From: an uncultured Clostridia bacterium
GTDB taxonomy: Bacteria > Bacillota > Clostridia > Christensenellales > UBA1242
NCBI GenBank assembly: GCA_934748015.1
Contig: CAKVHF010000004.1
Coordinates: 1 to 64,000, forward strand
Length of the DNA stretch: 64,000 nucleotides
Direction of reading: 5' to 3'
The notes under the pieces are model-generated. The model was not told where the DNA came from. It was given only the letters and a program-made list of their open reading frames with translations, and did not search any database. The translations under genes and the position numbers were made by a program. Positions 41,825-50,908 of the stretch are shown here, piece after piece (position 1 is the first letter of the stretch; every line of letters starts with the position of its first letter).

Positions 41825-42065
41825 TATTCCTCCAGGTGCTGTCACTACCTGGACTTGCATTCTTATGCGAAACAAAAAGTACCGCAAAAGAGTATACAAG
41901 TCCAGTGAAACAGCAAAATATATTCAAAATTAAATTCTGTATCTTTGAATTCTTTTTTGCTTTGTTTCTGTTTATCTTTGTATCTCTGTTATCTTGGTCA
42001 AATTCGTGCCTTCTTTGATTTTTTAGCAGTCCACTTGACAATTTATCCAAGTCAAAATTTATCAC
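41811..42065 (-). CDS. possible small membrane protein
   Basis: 84 residues from a GTG start with only a weak AAGAG site. A charged N-terminal half is followed by one hydrophobic segment (about 45-66) and a short tail. Its end overlaps the start of the excisionase gene by 14 bp, which would be consistent with translational coupling. I cannot exclude a chance open frame. Confidence 0.35.
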   Translation of the reverse strand: MINFDLDKLSSGLLKNQRRHEFDQDNRDTKINRNKAKKNSKIQNLILNIFCCFTGLVYSFAVLFVSHKNASPGSDSTWRNNAKN

Positions 42066-42321
42066 TCTTAAAACTTAAATTACGTCTTATGTTTTCGTAA
42101 AATTGCCGACTTAAATATTACTTATTTGAACTATTTTGATTTAGATTTGATTGCTTTTGATTTTTATTTTGAAATCAAAATACGCAAAAGCCTTTATTTT
42201 TCTAACTTTTTAATAAAATTTTGAAAACTTTTTTGATTTTTGATTATGCGAAAATTTGTATGCGACTGCCTGTCCGCTTATCAAGAACCTTTGGCTAGAG
42301 ATTTGACCGCCCCTGGGGGGG
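42066..42321. other. non-coding gap downstream of the replication gene
   Basis: About 255 bp of AT-rich sequence with a G-run (GGGGGG near 42316). No ORF with a ribosome site, RNA gene or clear terminator is seen. Confidence 0.4.
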
Positions 42322-42984
42322 TTATTTGCCCGCAAGTTCTTTAATTGTTTCATCAAAAGCATTTTTGAACTTTTGACCATATTCTTTGGCAAGAATTCTA
42401 ATGTTAGTTACATCAAATAGGATATATTTATCTGTAATCTCATCTATGAACACTTTATCTTCAATAAAACCTCTATATAGTGTTTCTCCAAAGTGTAATC
42501 TAAGTTTTGCTAAAAGATTGTTGTAAAGATTGTTTTTATCCAATTCTTTCACGCGCGCGCCATCATGTATTATTTTAATTTTTTTAATATCATAATAATC
42601 TATTGTCAGCAGTCCGTTACCTATGTCTTTGAAGCCAATTGCCGACAGGTCAAAACCAGTAGGTAACTTGTTGCCGAATAACACATCAAAATCTACTTCA
42701 AGATACATTTCTCTTTTAAGTTCGGAAAGTCTGTTTAAGATGTCAAGTTTTTCAAGTTTTGTTATGATATTTCTAATTTGTCTTTCCTTAATATCCAGTA
42801 TTGGTAAGTCATCCATTATCTTCTTGTAAGTTAGTTTAAAATACCACTTTTCATCCAGTCTTTTACTTCTCATATTTCCACTGCTAATAAATTGTTCAAT
42901 GTAATCGAGTAGTAGGATCTCTTTAAGATTTAATCCCAATCTAAGTAATGTTTCTTGCGGAAAGTTAAATATTTTTGGTCGCAT
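42322..42984 (-). CDS. replication-initiator-like protein
   Basis: 220 residues. The N-terminal part (about 15-110) looks like a winged helix of plasmid or phage replication proteins (LKEILLLDYIEQFI, then KLTYKKIMDDLPILDIKERQIRNIITKLEKLDIL). The C-terminal 70 residues (NLYNNLLAKLRLHFGETLYRGFIEDKVFIDE...YILFDVTNIRILAKEYGQKF) resemble the DnaA N-terminal domain that contacts DnaB helicase. This suggests a factor that brings the host helicase to an element origin. The nearby palindrome and iteron-like region supports this, but the function is inferred. Confidence 0.6.
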   Translation of the reverse strand: MRPKIFNFPQETLLRLGLNLKEILLLDYIEQFISSGNMRSKRLDEKWYFKLTYKKIMDDLPILDIKERQIRNIITKLEKLDILNRLSELKREMYLEVDFDVLFGNKLPTGFDLSAIGFKDIGNGLLTIDYYDIKKIKIIHDGARVKELDKNNLYNNLLAKLRLHFGETLYRGFIEDKVFIDEITDKYILFDVTNIRILAKEYGQKFKNAFDETIKELAGK

Positions 42985-43189
42985 AGATCACATGCTCCTT
43001 TTGTATGATTTTTGTTTTCATTTTTATCTCCTTGTTTTAGATTTTTTGCATTCACAAAGATTGATCAATTCTTTGCTTTAGCATATATTTTAACGAAGTC
43101 TGCAGTCCTTCGGTAAAACCAGATTTGGTTTGAAAAATAGGTAAGAGTGTTTATCTTTAACTACTTTTCGATTTAATTCTAGCAATCCC

Positions 43190-43615
43190 GTTAGTTCACC
43201 ATTTGACCTGGCGGGAATTATTTTTAAGAAAATTTTATAATCTCCGTTGTAACACCGTCTGTTACAACGGGAAAAGTTTTCAGTTTTTTTTCATTTCAAT
43301 CTACTTATGTTTGACTTTGTTTTACAATGCTCGTTATTCCAACATTTGGAATAGCAGTTATTTTTATTTGAACTCTTTTATATTAACAATTTCAATGTAA
43401 ACACATTTTTGACATTGAGTTTTTTTATACCAAGATTTTTACAACTCGTTACACCACCATTTGGCCACGCGGAAATTTTTTTTTTATTTTAAGACCACCG
43501 TTGTAAACGCATTTTTGACATCGAGAAAATTTTTTTGTTTTTTATGCCAAAATTTTACTATTTAGGGTATATCATCATTTGATATACCTAAAATATTTTT
43601 TTAAAAAATTGTAGT
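43190..43615. repeat. array of palindromes and diverged direct repeats
   Basis: About 430 bp without genes. Two motif classes alternate. Class I, with core CCATTTGR or its variants, occurs at about 43190, 43328, 43445 and 43562; clear hairpins are ATTCCAA/TTGGAAT (43336-43352) and GGTATATC/GATATACC (43568-43590). Class II, TGTAAACRCATTTTTGACATYGAG-like, occurs at about 43395 and 43502, with the perfect 10-bp CCGTTGTAAC/GTTACAACGG at 43244-43270. Each is followed by a long T-rich run. It lies just upstream of the replication-like gene, so an origin or a bank of regulatory sites is possible. Confidence 0.65.
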
Positions 43616-43648
43616 TTTTAAATTTATCTACTTGTAGACATAAAAAAG

Positions 43649-43812
43649 AGACACCTTTTGCAAGTATCTCTAAAAAAAATATTGATTATATATGCAAGGT
43701 GTCACACGTATCACATGTGTCACACTCGTGATACCAGTGTATAAATACACCTAAACGCCTTTTACATTTTAGTATTTTTAATGCTTTTTTGAATTTTTAG
43801 ATGTGACACCTT
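43649..43812. repeat. iteron-like GACACC/GGTGTC repeats
   Basis: GACACC or its reverse complement occurs near 43651, 43697 and 43803, and TGTCACA-type words repeat between 43698 and 43725. GACACCTT (about 43651) and AAGGTGTC (about 43696) form an inverted repeat. With the neighbouring palindrome array this could be a protein-binding origin region. Confidence 0.5.
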
Positions 43813-43974
43813 ATGTATATTTGAGTATATTTATTATGTATTTTTTGGAGTTTTGGAGCATTTGGAGTATACGTTTATATTCTCGTGTGAGCAAAAAAAT
43901 AATTCATTTTTTATTACATATAATACTGACACTCTAAAACAGCTACATTATCTCCAAAACTCCACATAAGTAGT

Positions 43975-44002
43975 AAAAAAGAACGAGAAAACCCCGTTCT
44001 TT
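43975..44002 (-). terminator. terminator of the HamAB operon
   Basis: AAAGAACG and CGTTCTTT pair around a 10-nt loop, and a T run follows on the minus strand. It touches the hamB stop codon region and closely resembles the terminator at 47427-47453. Confidence 0.8.
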
Positions 44003-44006
44003 ATAA

Positions 44007-46424
44007 TTACAATTCTTTTCTATATAAATTTATAATCCTTGTATATAATTTTTTCTCATACTCATCCAATCTAGATATTATATCTAGATGATTATCTATA
44101 TATTGAATTACTTTGTTATTATTTAAAAAATCAATTCTGGTCTTTTTTAATTCTGATTCAATGATTTTTGCAGATTCGCTAGGAAAGCCTCTTTCTATAA
44201 GAAGTCTCCCAAAATCATTTGATGCACCAATTTCATAAAATTTTATAACATCATCTAAAGCACCATTTCCAAAAACTTTATTTTTGATTCTGCAAGCATG
44301 ATTAAATAACGATTGATATAAACTTAAATATTTAGGAATATCATACTCAATGGTTGTTCTAATTTGTTCAAAGACAGTGTTGTACTTATCATCCATATTT
44401 TGTTTTAATTCATCTTTGAACTTTACAATACTCATTTGATACTTCATCAATCCAGCAAAACCTTCTTGTTCATATTCTCTTAAGATCCAATATAATTTAT
44501 ATTTGTATTTTGCTAATATTTCTTTTTGTTTATCTTCTGGCTGATTTTTAAATGAATCTCCAAGAAGAAGATCTTCCTCTAGATCTAATACTTCTTGTAC
44601 TAACGATAGAAAACTTATTCCATGTCCTATAACCTTTTGAGTTAACTCATATAATTTATTAAAATTTGCTTCTGATAAAATTTTGCTTAATATTTTTTCT
44701 TGTTCTAATCTATCAAATAATCTATTTTGATAAAAAACATCATCGGGCAATAGTTCTTTATTGTATTTGTCTTCTCTTTTTACTTTTTCTATATGGTTGT
44801 TTTGTGACAAATCTTCTTTTTCTGTATTATCTAAATCTATAGGTAGAAGAGGGGTGTCACCATAATTTAAAAACTCAAGATGCATATATTCTGAATCATC
44901 AAGTTTTTTTTGATCTGCATCACAATAAAACAAATTTCCAATAAAATTACTATAATATCTTCCCGCACGACCTTTAATATTCTTAAATGCGAATTTTTTT
45001 ATATCTCCAGTTCCATAACTATTTGATAGCATTACAACATTTTTAGCAACTGTATTAACTCCTTCAATAATAGTCGAGGTGCAAAATAAATAGTTTAATC
45101 CATCAGGTTTGTTAAATTGTCTTAAAATTTCATTTTGTATATATTTGGGCATTTTTCCATGATGTATTCCAATACCAAATTCCAAACATTTTATCAATGT
45201 CCAATATTCAATGCTAGAAATTCCATACATTGTTACATTATACTTGGTCTTTAGGTGTGCAATGAATTCTTCAAGTTCCTTATTTTTTATTGGTTGTAAA
45301 TCAAAAACATCACTTGTTTTTAGTATTTCAACAATTTTAGATGGGTAATTTAAATAGACTATTGTTTTTCCTAAATCATGTTCATCAATGAATTTTTTAA
45401 TTCGTACTAACTTGCCAACTTGATTTTGTTTTTCTAATCTAGTTTTGTAGGATCGAGCCTCAGGAATAATTGAATTATTTTCTGTTATATCAACAATTTT
45501 CCACGCATCATATGTAATTCGTAGTGTTGGATCAAATTTAACTTGAAAAATTTTGACAAAATTGTTTGTTAAAAATCTTTTCAGACCAACGCATTTCTTA
45601 TTTTCCAAATCCAGAAATGGGCCGGCAATATAATAATCTTTAACACATTTTACAAGCAAATATAAACATGTTCTAAATGCTGCGGCTCTTTTATCATTTC
45701 CACTAATAACTTCTTCGCCAGAATGATTATCTTTTGTAATGTCTAGTCTTTCTTCAATTTTATAAACTTCATCAAAAAAGAAAAAATTAATTTTGAGATC
45801 ATATTTCCCTAGAAACTTTAAAGCTCTTTCTGGAGTAAAAATAAACAAATTTCTAGAACTCAAATCTAAATCTTCATAATTAGTAGAAACTATATTATAA
45901 TTTAGTTTTCCACTTTTAACTAATGCTTGATATTTATTAACATTCTCATTTAACAATGCTATTGTTGGCAATATAATCATTACGTTCTCATACTCTTGAG
46001 CATTGTTAAATAGAATTTCTTGTAATAAATATGATTTTCCAAAAGATGTAGGTGCAGAGACCATAATTCTTCTAGTTTCAAGTTTTTGGTATTGGTCTAT
46101 TATATTTTTTTGCAATCCATCTAATATTATATTTTCATTTTCAGAAGAAGTAGTAGAGCGATGATAGTTTTTAATTGCGTCATCAACAATATTTAATGTG
46201 TCAGATACTTCAATATCTTTAAATTTATTCATTTCATCATAACCAAAAACTTTAAGTTTCTGTGATGCAATATGTAGCATTTCTGCAATAGGATAAGTAT
46301 CGTCTATTTCATTTTTATGTTCTGAAATATAACATATGTGATCTTTTAATAAGTCTCTAGCTTGATCTGATCCATCAAAGTTATTTATTGCTTCTATAAA
46401 GTTTCGTACAATATATTTATCCAT
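44007..46424 (-). CDS. hamB: HamB-like superfamily 2 helicase (Hachiman/AbpAB-type defence)
   Basis: 805 residues. Helicase motifs are SAPTSFGKS (Walker A, 123-131), ILPTIALLNE (Ia), TPERAL (Ib), FDEVYKIEE (DEVY, 218-221) and IKGRAGR (motif VI, about 495), arranged like Ski2-type DNA helicases. The C-terminal 250 residues are helical. It overlaps the upstream nuclease-like gene by 8 bp. Paired HamA and HamB proteins sense damaged or phage DNA and then degrade nucleic acid broadly. The identification rests on the pair, not the helicase alone. Confidence 0.75.
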   Translation of the reverse strand: MDKYIVRNFIEAINNFDGSDQARDLLKDHICYISEHKNEIDDTYPIAEMLHIASQKLKVFGYDEMNKFKDIEVSDTLNIVDDAIKNYHRSTTSSENENIILDGLQKNIIDQYQKLETRRIMVSAPTSFGKSYLLQEILFNNAQEYENVMIILPTIALLNENVNKYQALVKSGKLNYNIVSTNYEDLDLSSRNLFIFTPERALKFLGKYDLKINFFFFDEVYKIEERLDITKDNHSGEEVISGNDKRAAAFRTCLYLLVKCVKDYYIAGPFLDLENKKCVGLKRFLTNNFVKIFQVKFDPTLRITYDAWKIVDITENNSIIPEARSYKTRLEKQNQVGKLVRIKKFIDEHDLGKTIVYLNYPSKIVEILKTSDVFDLQPIKNKELEEFIAHLKTKYNVTMYGISSIEYWTLIKCLEFGIGIHHGKMPKYIQNEILRQFNKPDGLNYLFCTSTIIEGVNTVAKNVVMLSNSYGTGDIKKFAFKNIKGRAGRYYSNFIGNLFYCDADQKKLDDSEYMHLEFLNYGDTPLLPIDLDNTEKEDLSQNNHIEKVKREDKYNKELLPDDVFYQNRLFDRLEQEKILSKILSEANFNKLYELTQKVIGHGISFLSLVQEVLDLEEDLLLGDSFKNQPEDKQKEILAKYKYKLYWILREYEQEGFAGLMKYQMSIVKFKDELKQNMDDKYNTVFEQIRTTIEYDIPKYLSLYQSLFNHACRIKNKVFGNGALDDVIKFYEIGASNDFGRLLIERGFPSESAKIIESELKKTRIDFLNNNKVIQYIDNHLDIISRLDEYEKKLYTRIINLYRKEL

Positions 46425-47358
46425 TTAGTACCTCCACTTTATAATCCATTATGCTTTTTCTCAACTCAACTATGCTCTTAGAGGGAAACACATAAAAAGA
46501 AATAGAAAAGTCAAAATCATAAATATTAAAAGACAAATTTTCAAAAAATTGTTTTACAAGTTCTACTTCTGCATTTAAGTTTTCTTTAATTTTCTCAATA
46601 TCACTATATACAGAATCTTTTCCGTATAGCAACAAACAAGGTATTTCAACTTTAATATTATTATTTTTAATAAATTCACAGATTTTATTGTTTCTTATAC
46701 TTGTATCATCAGTTCCTAACGCAATAGCATTAAGCTCAGACACAATGCTTAGCAATGTTTTATTTGGACAATCAGAAATTCTTCTATCAGCGATATAACA
46801 AATTGCATTGCCAAAATATGTTTCATTGTATTTTGTATCTAAATCAACTTTCATATTTTGTGTACAATAATCAAATTTCCCTGTTTTAACTTGACCAAGG
46901 ATTAAAGTAATATTAGTGTTCGAATCTTCTCTAAACATTAATACATCATAATTTTTTAATTCCGCCTTTGCTCCTAATTGTTGATAACATGGTCTACATA
47001 AAAGTGTTTCATTAGTTTCATTTTCCATTCTTAAAATTAGGTCAATTAACAATTCGCCACATAAACCATCTTGTTGCGCTAGTTTAGTTTTTTTATTTAA
47101 TCTATCTCTAATTGCTTTATTTATATATTTTTTTAGTTCTGGAATGTTGGGGTTATATATTGCTTCCAATTCATTTGGTCCATAGCAATAATTTAGAAGG
47201 TTATTAATAAGGATTTCAACAAAATCCTCCTTCCATGTGTCCGTATTTGCATGTGAAAAAGGTTTGTATTCATAATTTCCTATAGACTTATCATATGAAT
47301 AAACTACTTTTTCGTAACCATCTTTCATTATTTGTTTATATGTTTCAATAAAAGCCAT
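46417..47358 (-). CDS. hamA: HamA-like nuclease (DUF1837)
   Basis: 313 residues. A helical N-terminus is followed by a PD-(D/E)xK-type core: KNYDVLMF supplies the acidic residue and ITLILGQVKTGKF the QxK motif (about 140-160). This fits the HamA/AbpA DUF1837 family, whose partner is a HamB helicase, as here. A GGAGGG site precedes the ATG. The gene is first in a two-gene operon inside the mobile element. Its resemblance to other restriction-like nucleases leaves some doubt about the exact family. Confidence 0.65.
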   Translation of the reverse strand: MAFIETYKQIMKDGYEKVVYSYDKSIGNYEYKPFSHANTDTWKEDFVEILINNLLNYCYGPNELEAIYNPNIPELKKYINKAIRDRLNKKTKLAQQDGLCGELLIDLILRMENETNETLLCRPCYQQLGAKAELKNYDVLMFREDSNTNITLILGQVKTGKFDYCTQNMKVDLDTKYNETYFGNAICYIADRRISDCPNKTLLSIVSELNAIALGTDDTSIRNNKICEFIKNNNIKVEIPCLLLYGKDSVYSDIEKIKENLNAEVELVKQFFENLSFNIYDFDFSISFYVFPSKSIVELRKSIMDYKVEVLNG

Positions 47359-47426
47359 AAACCCTCCATTTGTTTTATTATAACATAAAACTCATAAACT
47401 TGAATATGTTTTAGAAAAATAAATAA

Positions 47427-47453
47427 AAAAGAACGGGGTTTATCCGTTCTTTT
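47427..47453 (-). terminator. terminator of the BcgI-like operon
   Basis: AAAAGAACGG pairs with CCGTTCTTTT around a 7-nt loop, then T-rich sequence on the minus strand. The stop codon of the S gene (47440) lies in its loop. Confidence 0.8.
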
Positions 47454-48492
47454 CCAAAATTTTATAAAAACTATTTGTTTTTTTGTTAATATTTTGAATG
47501 TACTTTTCCATGTATTCAAAATCAGGGGTACCCAAATTTGTTATTGGTAAATAAAAACTAAAATCAGTTTTTATATGTCTATTCAATTCATCCACAAATG
47601 CTTTGTAGTGGGTTCTACTTTCTTTAAAAATCATTGTTGCGATAAATTGTTTAACGTTGAAAGACATTTGTGTTCTAGGTATTAAAACAATAACATTTTG
47701 ACTTGTATAAAAAGACTTTGGTTGAATAAAACATGAGCCTAGATATTCTCCTCCTAACGAAACTGTCAAATAACCAGCCGGGTAAGGGGACAAGCCGCTT
47801 ATTTCATCTACACATGCTGTAATGCCATTATTGGCATTTGCTCTACCTACAAAGTTTATAGTAGGATTATTTATTGTCATTTTAGATCTATCCAACTTTG
47901 TCCCAGTATCAATTTTAAATAAGTTTTCATCATATAAATTAAATTTTTTCCACTTACAGGTATCCACATCTGTTTCATTATCACTAAATAAAATATTTTT
48001 ATATGTCTCATAAGCAAGTGTTTCTTCTTTCAATTTATTGTCTATATATTTTTCCATAAAATTAAAATCGGGTTCTCCACCTGTGGTTGCAGGTAAAGGA
48101 ATTAATTCTTTTTTTAATGCAGTTTGAGATCTTTTTTCATTATAAGCATATCCATATAATCTTGCTGTACCATTCATAACGCTGGCAATAAACAAAGCTA
48201 TGTTTTCAGTCATCAGAAATTTAGGAGTTAATTTTTCCACATGATCAGAAGCCGTAAAGTTTTCCTTCTGATAAAATGTTGTACCTAGTACAGCACTATC
48301 AACCGTCAAAACATTACCCTCTTCAGTATATATGTCGCTATATTCATTTACACCATTATTTGTTGCGGCAGTTGTGATATATGGATATAGACCATCTTCT
48401 TTTAATTCTAGTTTATTCTTGGGTGTCGTAGTAGTACCGGAAATAATAAATAGATCAGTCAAAGGGAATGATTTCCATTCTATCTTATTCAT
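47440..48492 (-). CDS. DNA-specificity (S) subunit of a BcgI-like restriction-modification system
   Basis: About 350 residues from the ATG at 48492, which overlaps the upstream stop codon. It has two target-recognition domains (about 8-150 and 170-320), each followed by a PDFxxMEKYI helix repeat (PDFNFMEKYIDNKL and PDFEYMEKYIQNIN) that separates the half-sites. This matches BcgI-type B subunits and type I HsdS. It is read together with the combined nuclease-methylase subunit upstream. The recognition sequence would be bipartite and cannot be predicted from sequence alone. Confidence 0.85.
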   Translation of the reverse strand: MNKIEWKSFPLTDLFIISGTTTTPKNKLELKEDGLYPYITTAATNNGVNEYSDIYTEEGNVLTVDSAVLGTTFYQKENFTASDHVEKLTPKFLMTENIALFIASVMNGTARLYGYAYNEKRSQTALKKELIPLPATTGGEPDFNFMEKYIDNKLKEETLAYETYKNILFSDNETDVDTCKWKKFNLYDENLFKIDTGTKLDRSKMTINNPTINFVGRANANNGITACVDEISGLSPYPAGYLTVSLGGEYLGSCFIQPKSFYTSQNVIVLIPRTQMSFNVKQFIATMIFKESRTHYKAFVDELNRHIKTDFSFYLPITNLGTPDFEYMEKYIQNINKKTNSFYKILEKNG

Positions 48493-50266
48493 TTTCTCTA
48501 CCATCCTTATCAAACGGAACTTCTATTTTATCGTCTAAAATAACTGAACTGTATAAAGTTTTATTTAAAAGGCTTTCATAAAAAGATTTGGTGTCAATAC
48601 CATTTTTAAACATAATATAATCTAATACCGTTTTCTTAAAATCTGTTTCTTTAATTGTAAATGTCTTTTCTGGCATCGGGTAACTCATATGATCCAATGC
48701 TGGTTTTATCCATTTAATCGTTTTATTACCACTTTGTTTGTAAATGATATCAATCCAATAATCTTCAATTTCTTGCCATTTATTATTTATATCTTGTCTT
48801 CCTTGATTTTTAACTGTTTGCAAACCATCATCTTCTATAAAACATGTGAATATTTCTTTACCATCTTGGGGAATCCCTGTTTTATATACAAAAATTGAAG
48901 TTGTGACACCTTCGGCAAATGTTTTTTCTGGCAACTTAATAATTTTCATTAATTGATGCCTTTTTATTATTCTTTTTATTATAGCTTTACTAGATTTTTC
49001 CAGTTTTTTATCTGGTAATATAAACGCACACAAAGTGTTTTTGGAAACGCTATTTAGGACATTTTCAACTATTGTCATACATCCATATTTTGTTTCAAAA
49101 GGTGGATTCATTAAAACCTTGGTAATAGGTTTACTTTTTATCCATTGGCATGCTTTTTCCGATCTAGAATCCAAATGTTCAATGTTTGTCTTACCATCTT
49201 TATGAATTAACATATTTGCACAAGCCAAAGCATATATTTCTCTATCGAATTCTATTCCATATAATTGATTTGATCTGATGCCTATAGCTTTTTGAGTATT
49301 AATACCTCCAGATTCTTTCATCATATTACACATAGACTTAACTAAAAAAGCTCCCGATCCACATGCTGCATCTAGTATATAGTCATCTTTATTTACGCCA
49401 ATTAATCTATACATAAAAGAAGTAATATGGTCTGGTGTAAAGATTTGGCCACTCTCTGATTTCTTCTTATATCTATTAAATTCATTAAAGAAAATACCCA
49501 TTACATCTTCGCCATTCCATTCGTCGCTTACAATAGAATCACTTATTTCCGAAACCCATTCAATAAAATTATCTATGGCTTGTTGATTTTCAGTAGAATT
49601 CATTCTGATTTCTTTAAATACATCTAACAACAATTCAAGTTTCTGATTAATCTTTTTGCTATCAACCAATGAGGCTGAAAGTGTTGTTGCAATTGATGTA
49701 TGAAAAATTGTATAATTCATCCCCTTTATCAAAGTTGCACCATATCTCTTTGCCACAAGGGCGCACGCAGTAAAAATCATTCGATGATATAAATTTTTGA
49801 TTCCAAAATCAACATGAAGGCAATCGTTTATTTTCTTTGTTAAACTATAAATTAGATTTTTATCTATTTTATTATTTTTAACTAATGACAAGTAATAATC
49901 TTTGTTTTGCAAATCTTCACTACATTTTAATTCTTCATTATTTTTAAATATTTTTATATCCTCACTATTATATAAAATTCCTATTACATTTTTATATTTA
50001 GTCATTGCTATCATACAGTTTTTCTTTAACTCGTCGATTTGTAATGTTTTTAGTGGAATATTAGAGCCTTTTACTTCTAATATTATTGCAGGAAGTCCTG
50101 TATCTTTGGGAAGATACCACCCATCGGGTCTGTCTTTCACTCCTTTAAAACCCAATTGATTAAAAGATGTTAATTGCCCAACTCCTGCAATAACGCTCGC
50201 ATTCGTTTCTAATTTTAATATTTTAGCAGCAATATCTCTTACTTCATCTTCAGTTAAAAATTTCAT
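48485..50266 (-). CDS. BcgI-like fused nuclease and N6-adenine methyltransferase
   Basis: 593 residues. The N-terminal 70 residues form a PD-(D/E)xK nuclease (PDGWYL at 47-52 and LEVKG with Glu64/Lys66). The methyltransferase has motif I DAACGSGAFL (299-308), motif IV NPPF (387-390) and QIFTPDHIT (about 274-282), a gamma-class N6-adenine enzyme. In BcgI-like systems this subunit both cuts and methylates, guided by the S subunit, and cuts on both sides of its site. It overlaps the small AbrB-like gene upstream by 4 bp and the S gene downstream. A type I M subunit is the alternative, but no separate R gene is present. Confidence 0.82.
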   Translation of the reverse strand: MKFLTEDEVRDIAAKILKLETNASVIAGVGQLTSFNQLGFKGVKDRPDGWYLPKDTGLPAIILEVKGSNIPLKTLQIDELKKNCMIAMTKYKNVIGILYNSEDIKIFKNNEELKCSEDLQNKDYYLSLVKNNKIDKNLIYSLTKKINDCLHVDFGIKNLYHRMIFTACALVAKRYGATLIKGMNYTIFHTSIATTLSASLVDSKKINQKLELLLDVFKEIRMNSTENQQAIDNFIEWVSEISDSIVSDEWNGEDVMGIFFNEFNRYKKKSESGQIFTPDHITSFMYRLIGVNKDDYILDAACGSGAFLVKSMCNMMKESGGINTQKAIGIRSNQLYGIEFDREIYALACANMLIHKDGKTNIEHLDSRSEKACQWIKSKPITKVLMNPPFETKYGCMTIVENVLNSVSKNTLCAFILPDKKLEKSSKAIIKRIIKRHQLMKIIKLPEKTFAEGVTTSIFVYKTGIPQDGKEIFTCFIEDDGLQTVKNQGRQDINNKWQEIEDYWIDIIYKQSGNKTIKWIKPALDHMSYPMPEKTFTIKETDFKKTVLDYIMFKNGIDTKSFYESLLNKTLYSSVILDDKIEVPFDKDGRENE

Positions 50267-50454
50267 TTTTTTGACTCCCTTTTATTATAATTATTTGGTT
50301 TTATTTCTTTTGACTCCTGAATAATAATTTTATTTTTTTCTATCAAAATATCTATATTTGTAATTCCGCCAATCCATTCCAAGTTGTTTTCAACTAGTTC
50401 AGGTAATCGTATTCGTCTATCTTTCTGATATATAACATTCTTTTTAATTATCAT
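50263..50454 (-). CDS. AbrB/SpoVT-like small regulator
   Basis: 63 residues. The order MIIKKNVIYQKDRRIRLPELVENN...IDILIEKNKIIIQES fits the swapped-hairpin AbrB fold, which binds DNA as a dimer. It is the first gene of the restriction-modification operon. A perfect 10-bp inverted repeat lies 13 bp upstream of its start. It is a likely controller that delays nuclease expression when the element enters a new host, similar in role to C proteins. That role is inferred from position. Confidence 0.55.
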   Translation of the reverse strand: MIIKKNVIYQKDRRIRLPELVENNLEWIGGITNIDILIEKNKIIIQESKEIKPNNYNKRESKK

Positions 50455-50466
50455 ACCGACTCCATT

Positions 50467-50497
50467 TTAGACTAAAAATAGTTTTGATTTAGTCTAA
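50467..50497. promoter_or_regulatory. perfect inverted-repeat operator at the restriction-modification control gene
   Basis: TTAGACTAAA (50467-50476) and TTTAGTCTAA (50488-50497) are exact inverted copies separated by 11 bp. They sit in the divergent region between the AbrB-like gene and the plus-strand genes, placed as an operator for either promoter. Confidence 0.7.
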
Positions 50498-50592
50498 TCA
50501 TAACATATGTAAAATAAAAAAACAACTATTTTTCAAATATACTTGCAATTTATCTTTTTTAGAGGTAAAACACAAACACATGGAGATGGGTT

Positions 50593-50907
50593 ATGAAATC
50601 AAGATTTGTTTGTGATGTTTCTACTAATGCGAGATTAGCAAGGAACAAGATTGATCGGAGTGAGGGATTTGTAGCTAAGTATGTAGTTGAAAGAGTGGTA
50701 TATTTGGCAAGAGATTATTTTATATATTTTAGAGAACATTTACTAGAAGAAAACCCTAATATCGTTGCACATAAACACGAAATGTATATTGATAACAAAG
50801 GTTGTTTTCATGTGATTATGTTTTGTTGTTTACATAGTGACATTATGCTTTTGGTTTACAGCGATGGCAAAGATTATGCCAAGTATGTTTCTATAATTTC
50901 AAATTGA
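50593..50907 (+). CDS. hypothetical element protein
   Basis: 104 residues with a mixed alpha/beta pattern: a helical stretch (about 20-55) followed by three strands (MYIDNKGCFHVIMFCCLHSDIMLLVYSDG). No motif is recognised. GGAGATGGG is just upstream of the start. It is the first of three plus-strand genes at the right end of the element; the second starts after 1 bp. The cargo context suggests an accessory or regulatory role, but nothing in the sequence proves it. Confidence 0.6.
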   Translation: MKSRFVCDVSTNARLARNKIDRSEGFVAKYVVERVVYLARDYFIYFREHLLEENPNIVAHKHEMYIDNKGCFHVIMFCCLHSDIMLLVYSDGKDYAKYVSIISN

Positions 50908-50908
50908 G

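Noticed and set aside
48485..50266. Type I restriction system (HsdM plus HsdS)
   Set aside because: No HsdR translocase is present, and the methylase carries its own N-terminal PD-(D/E)xK nuclease, which fits a BcgI-like system better.
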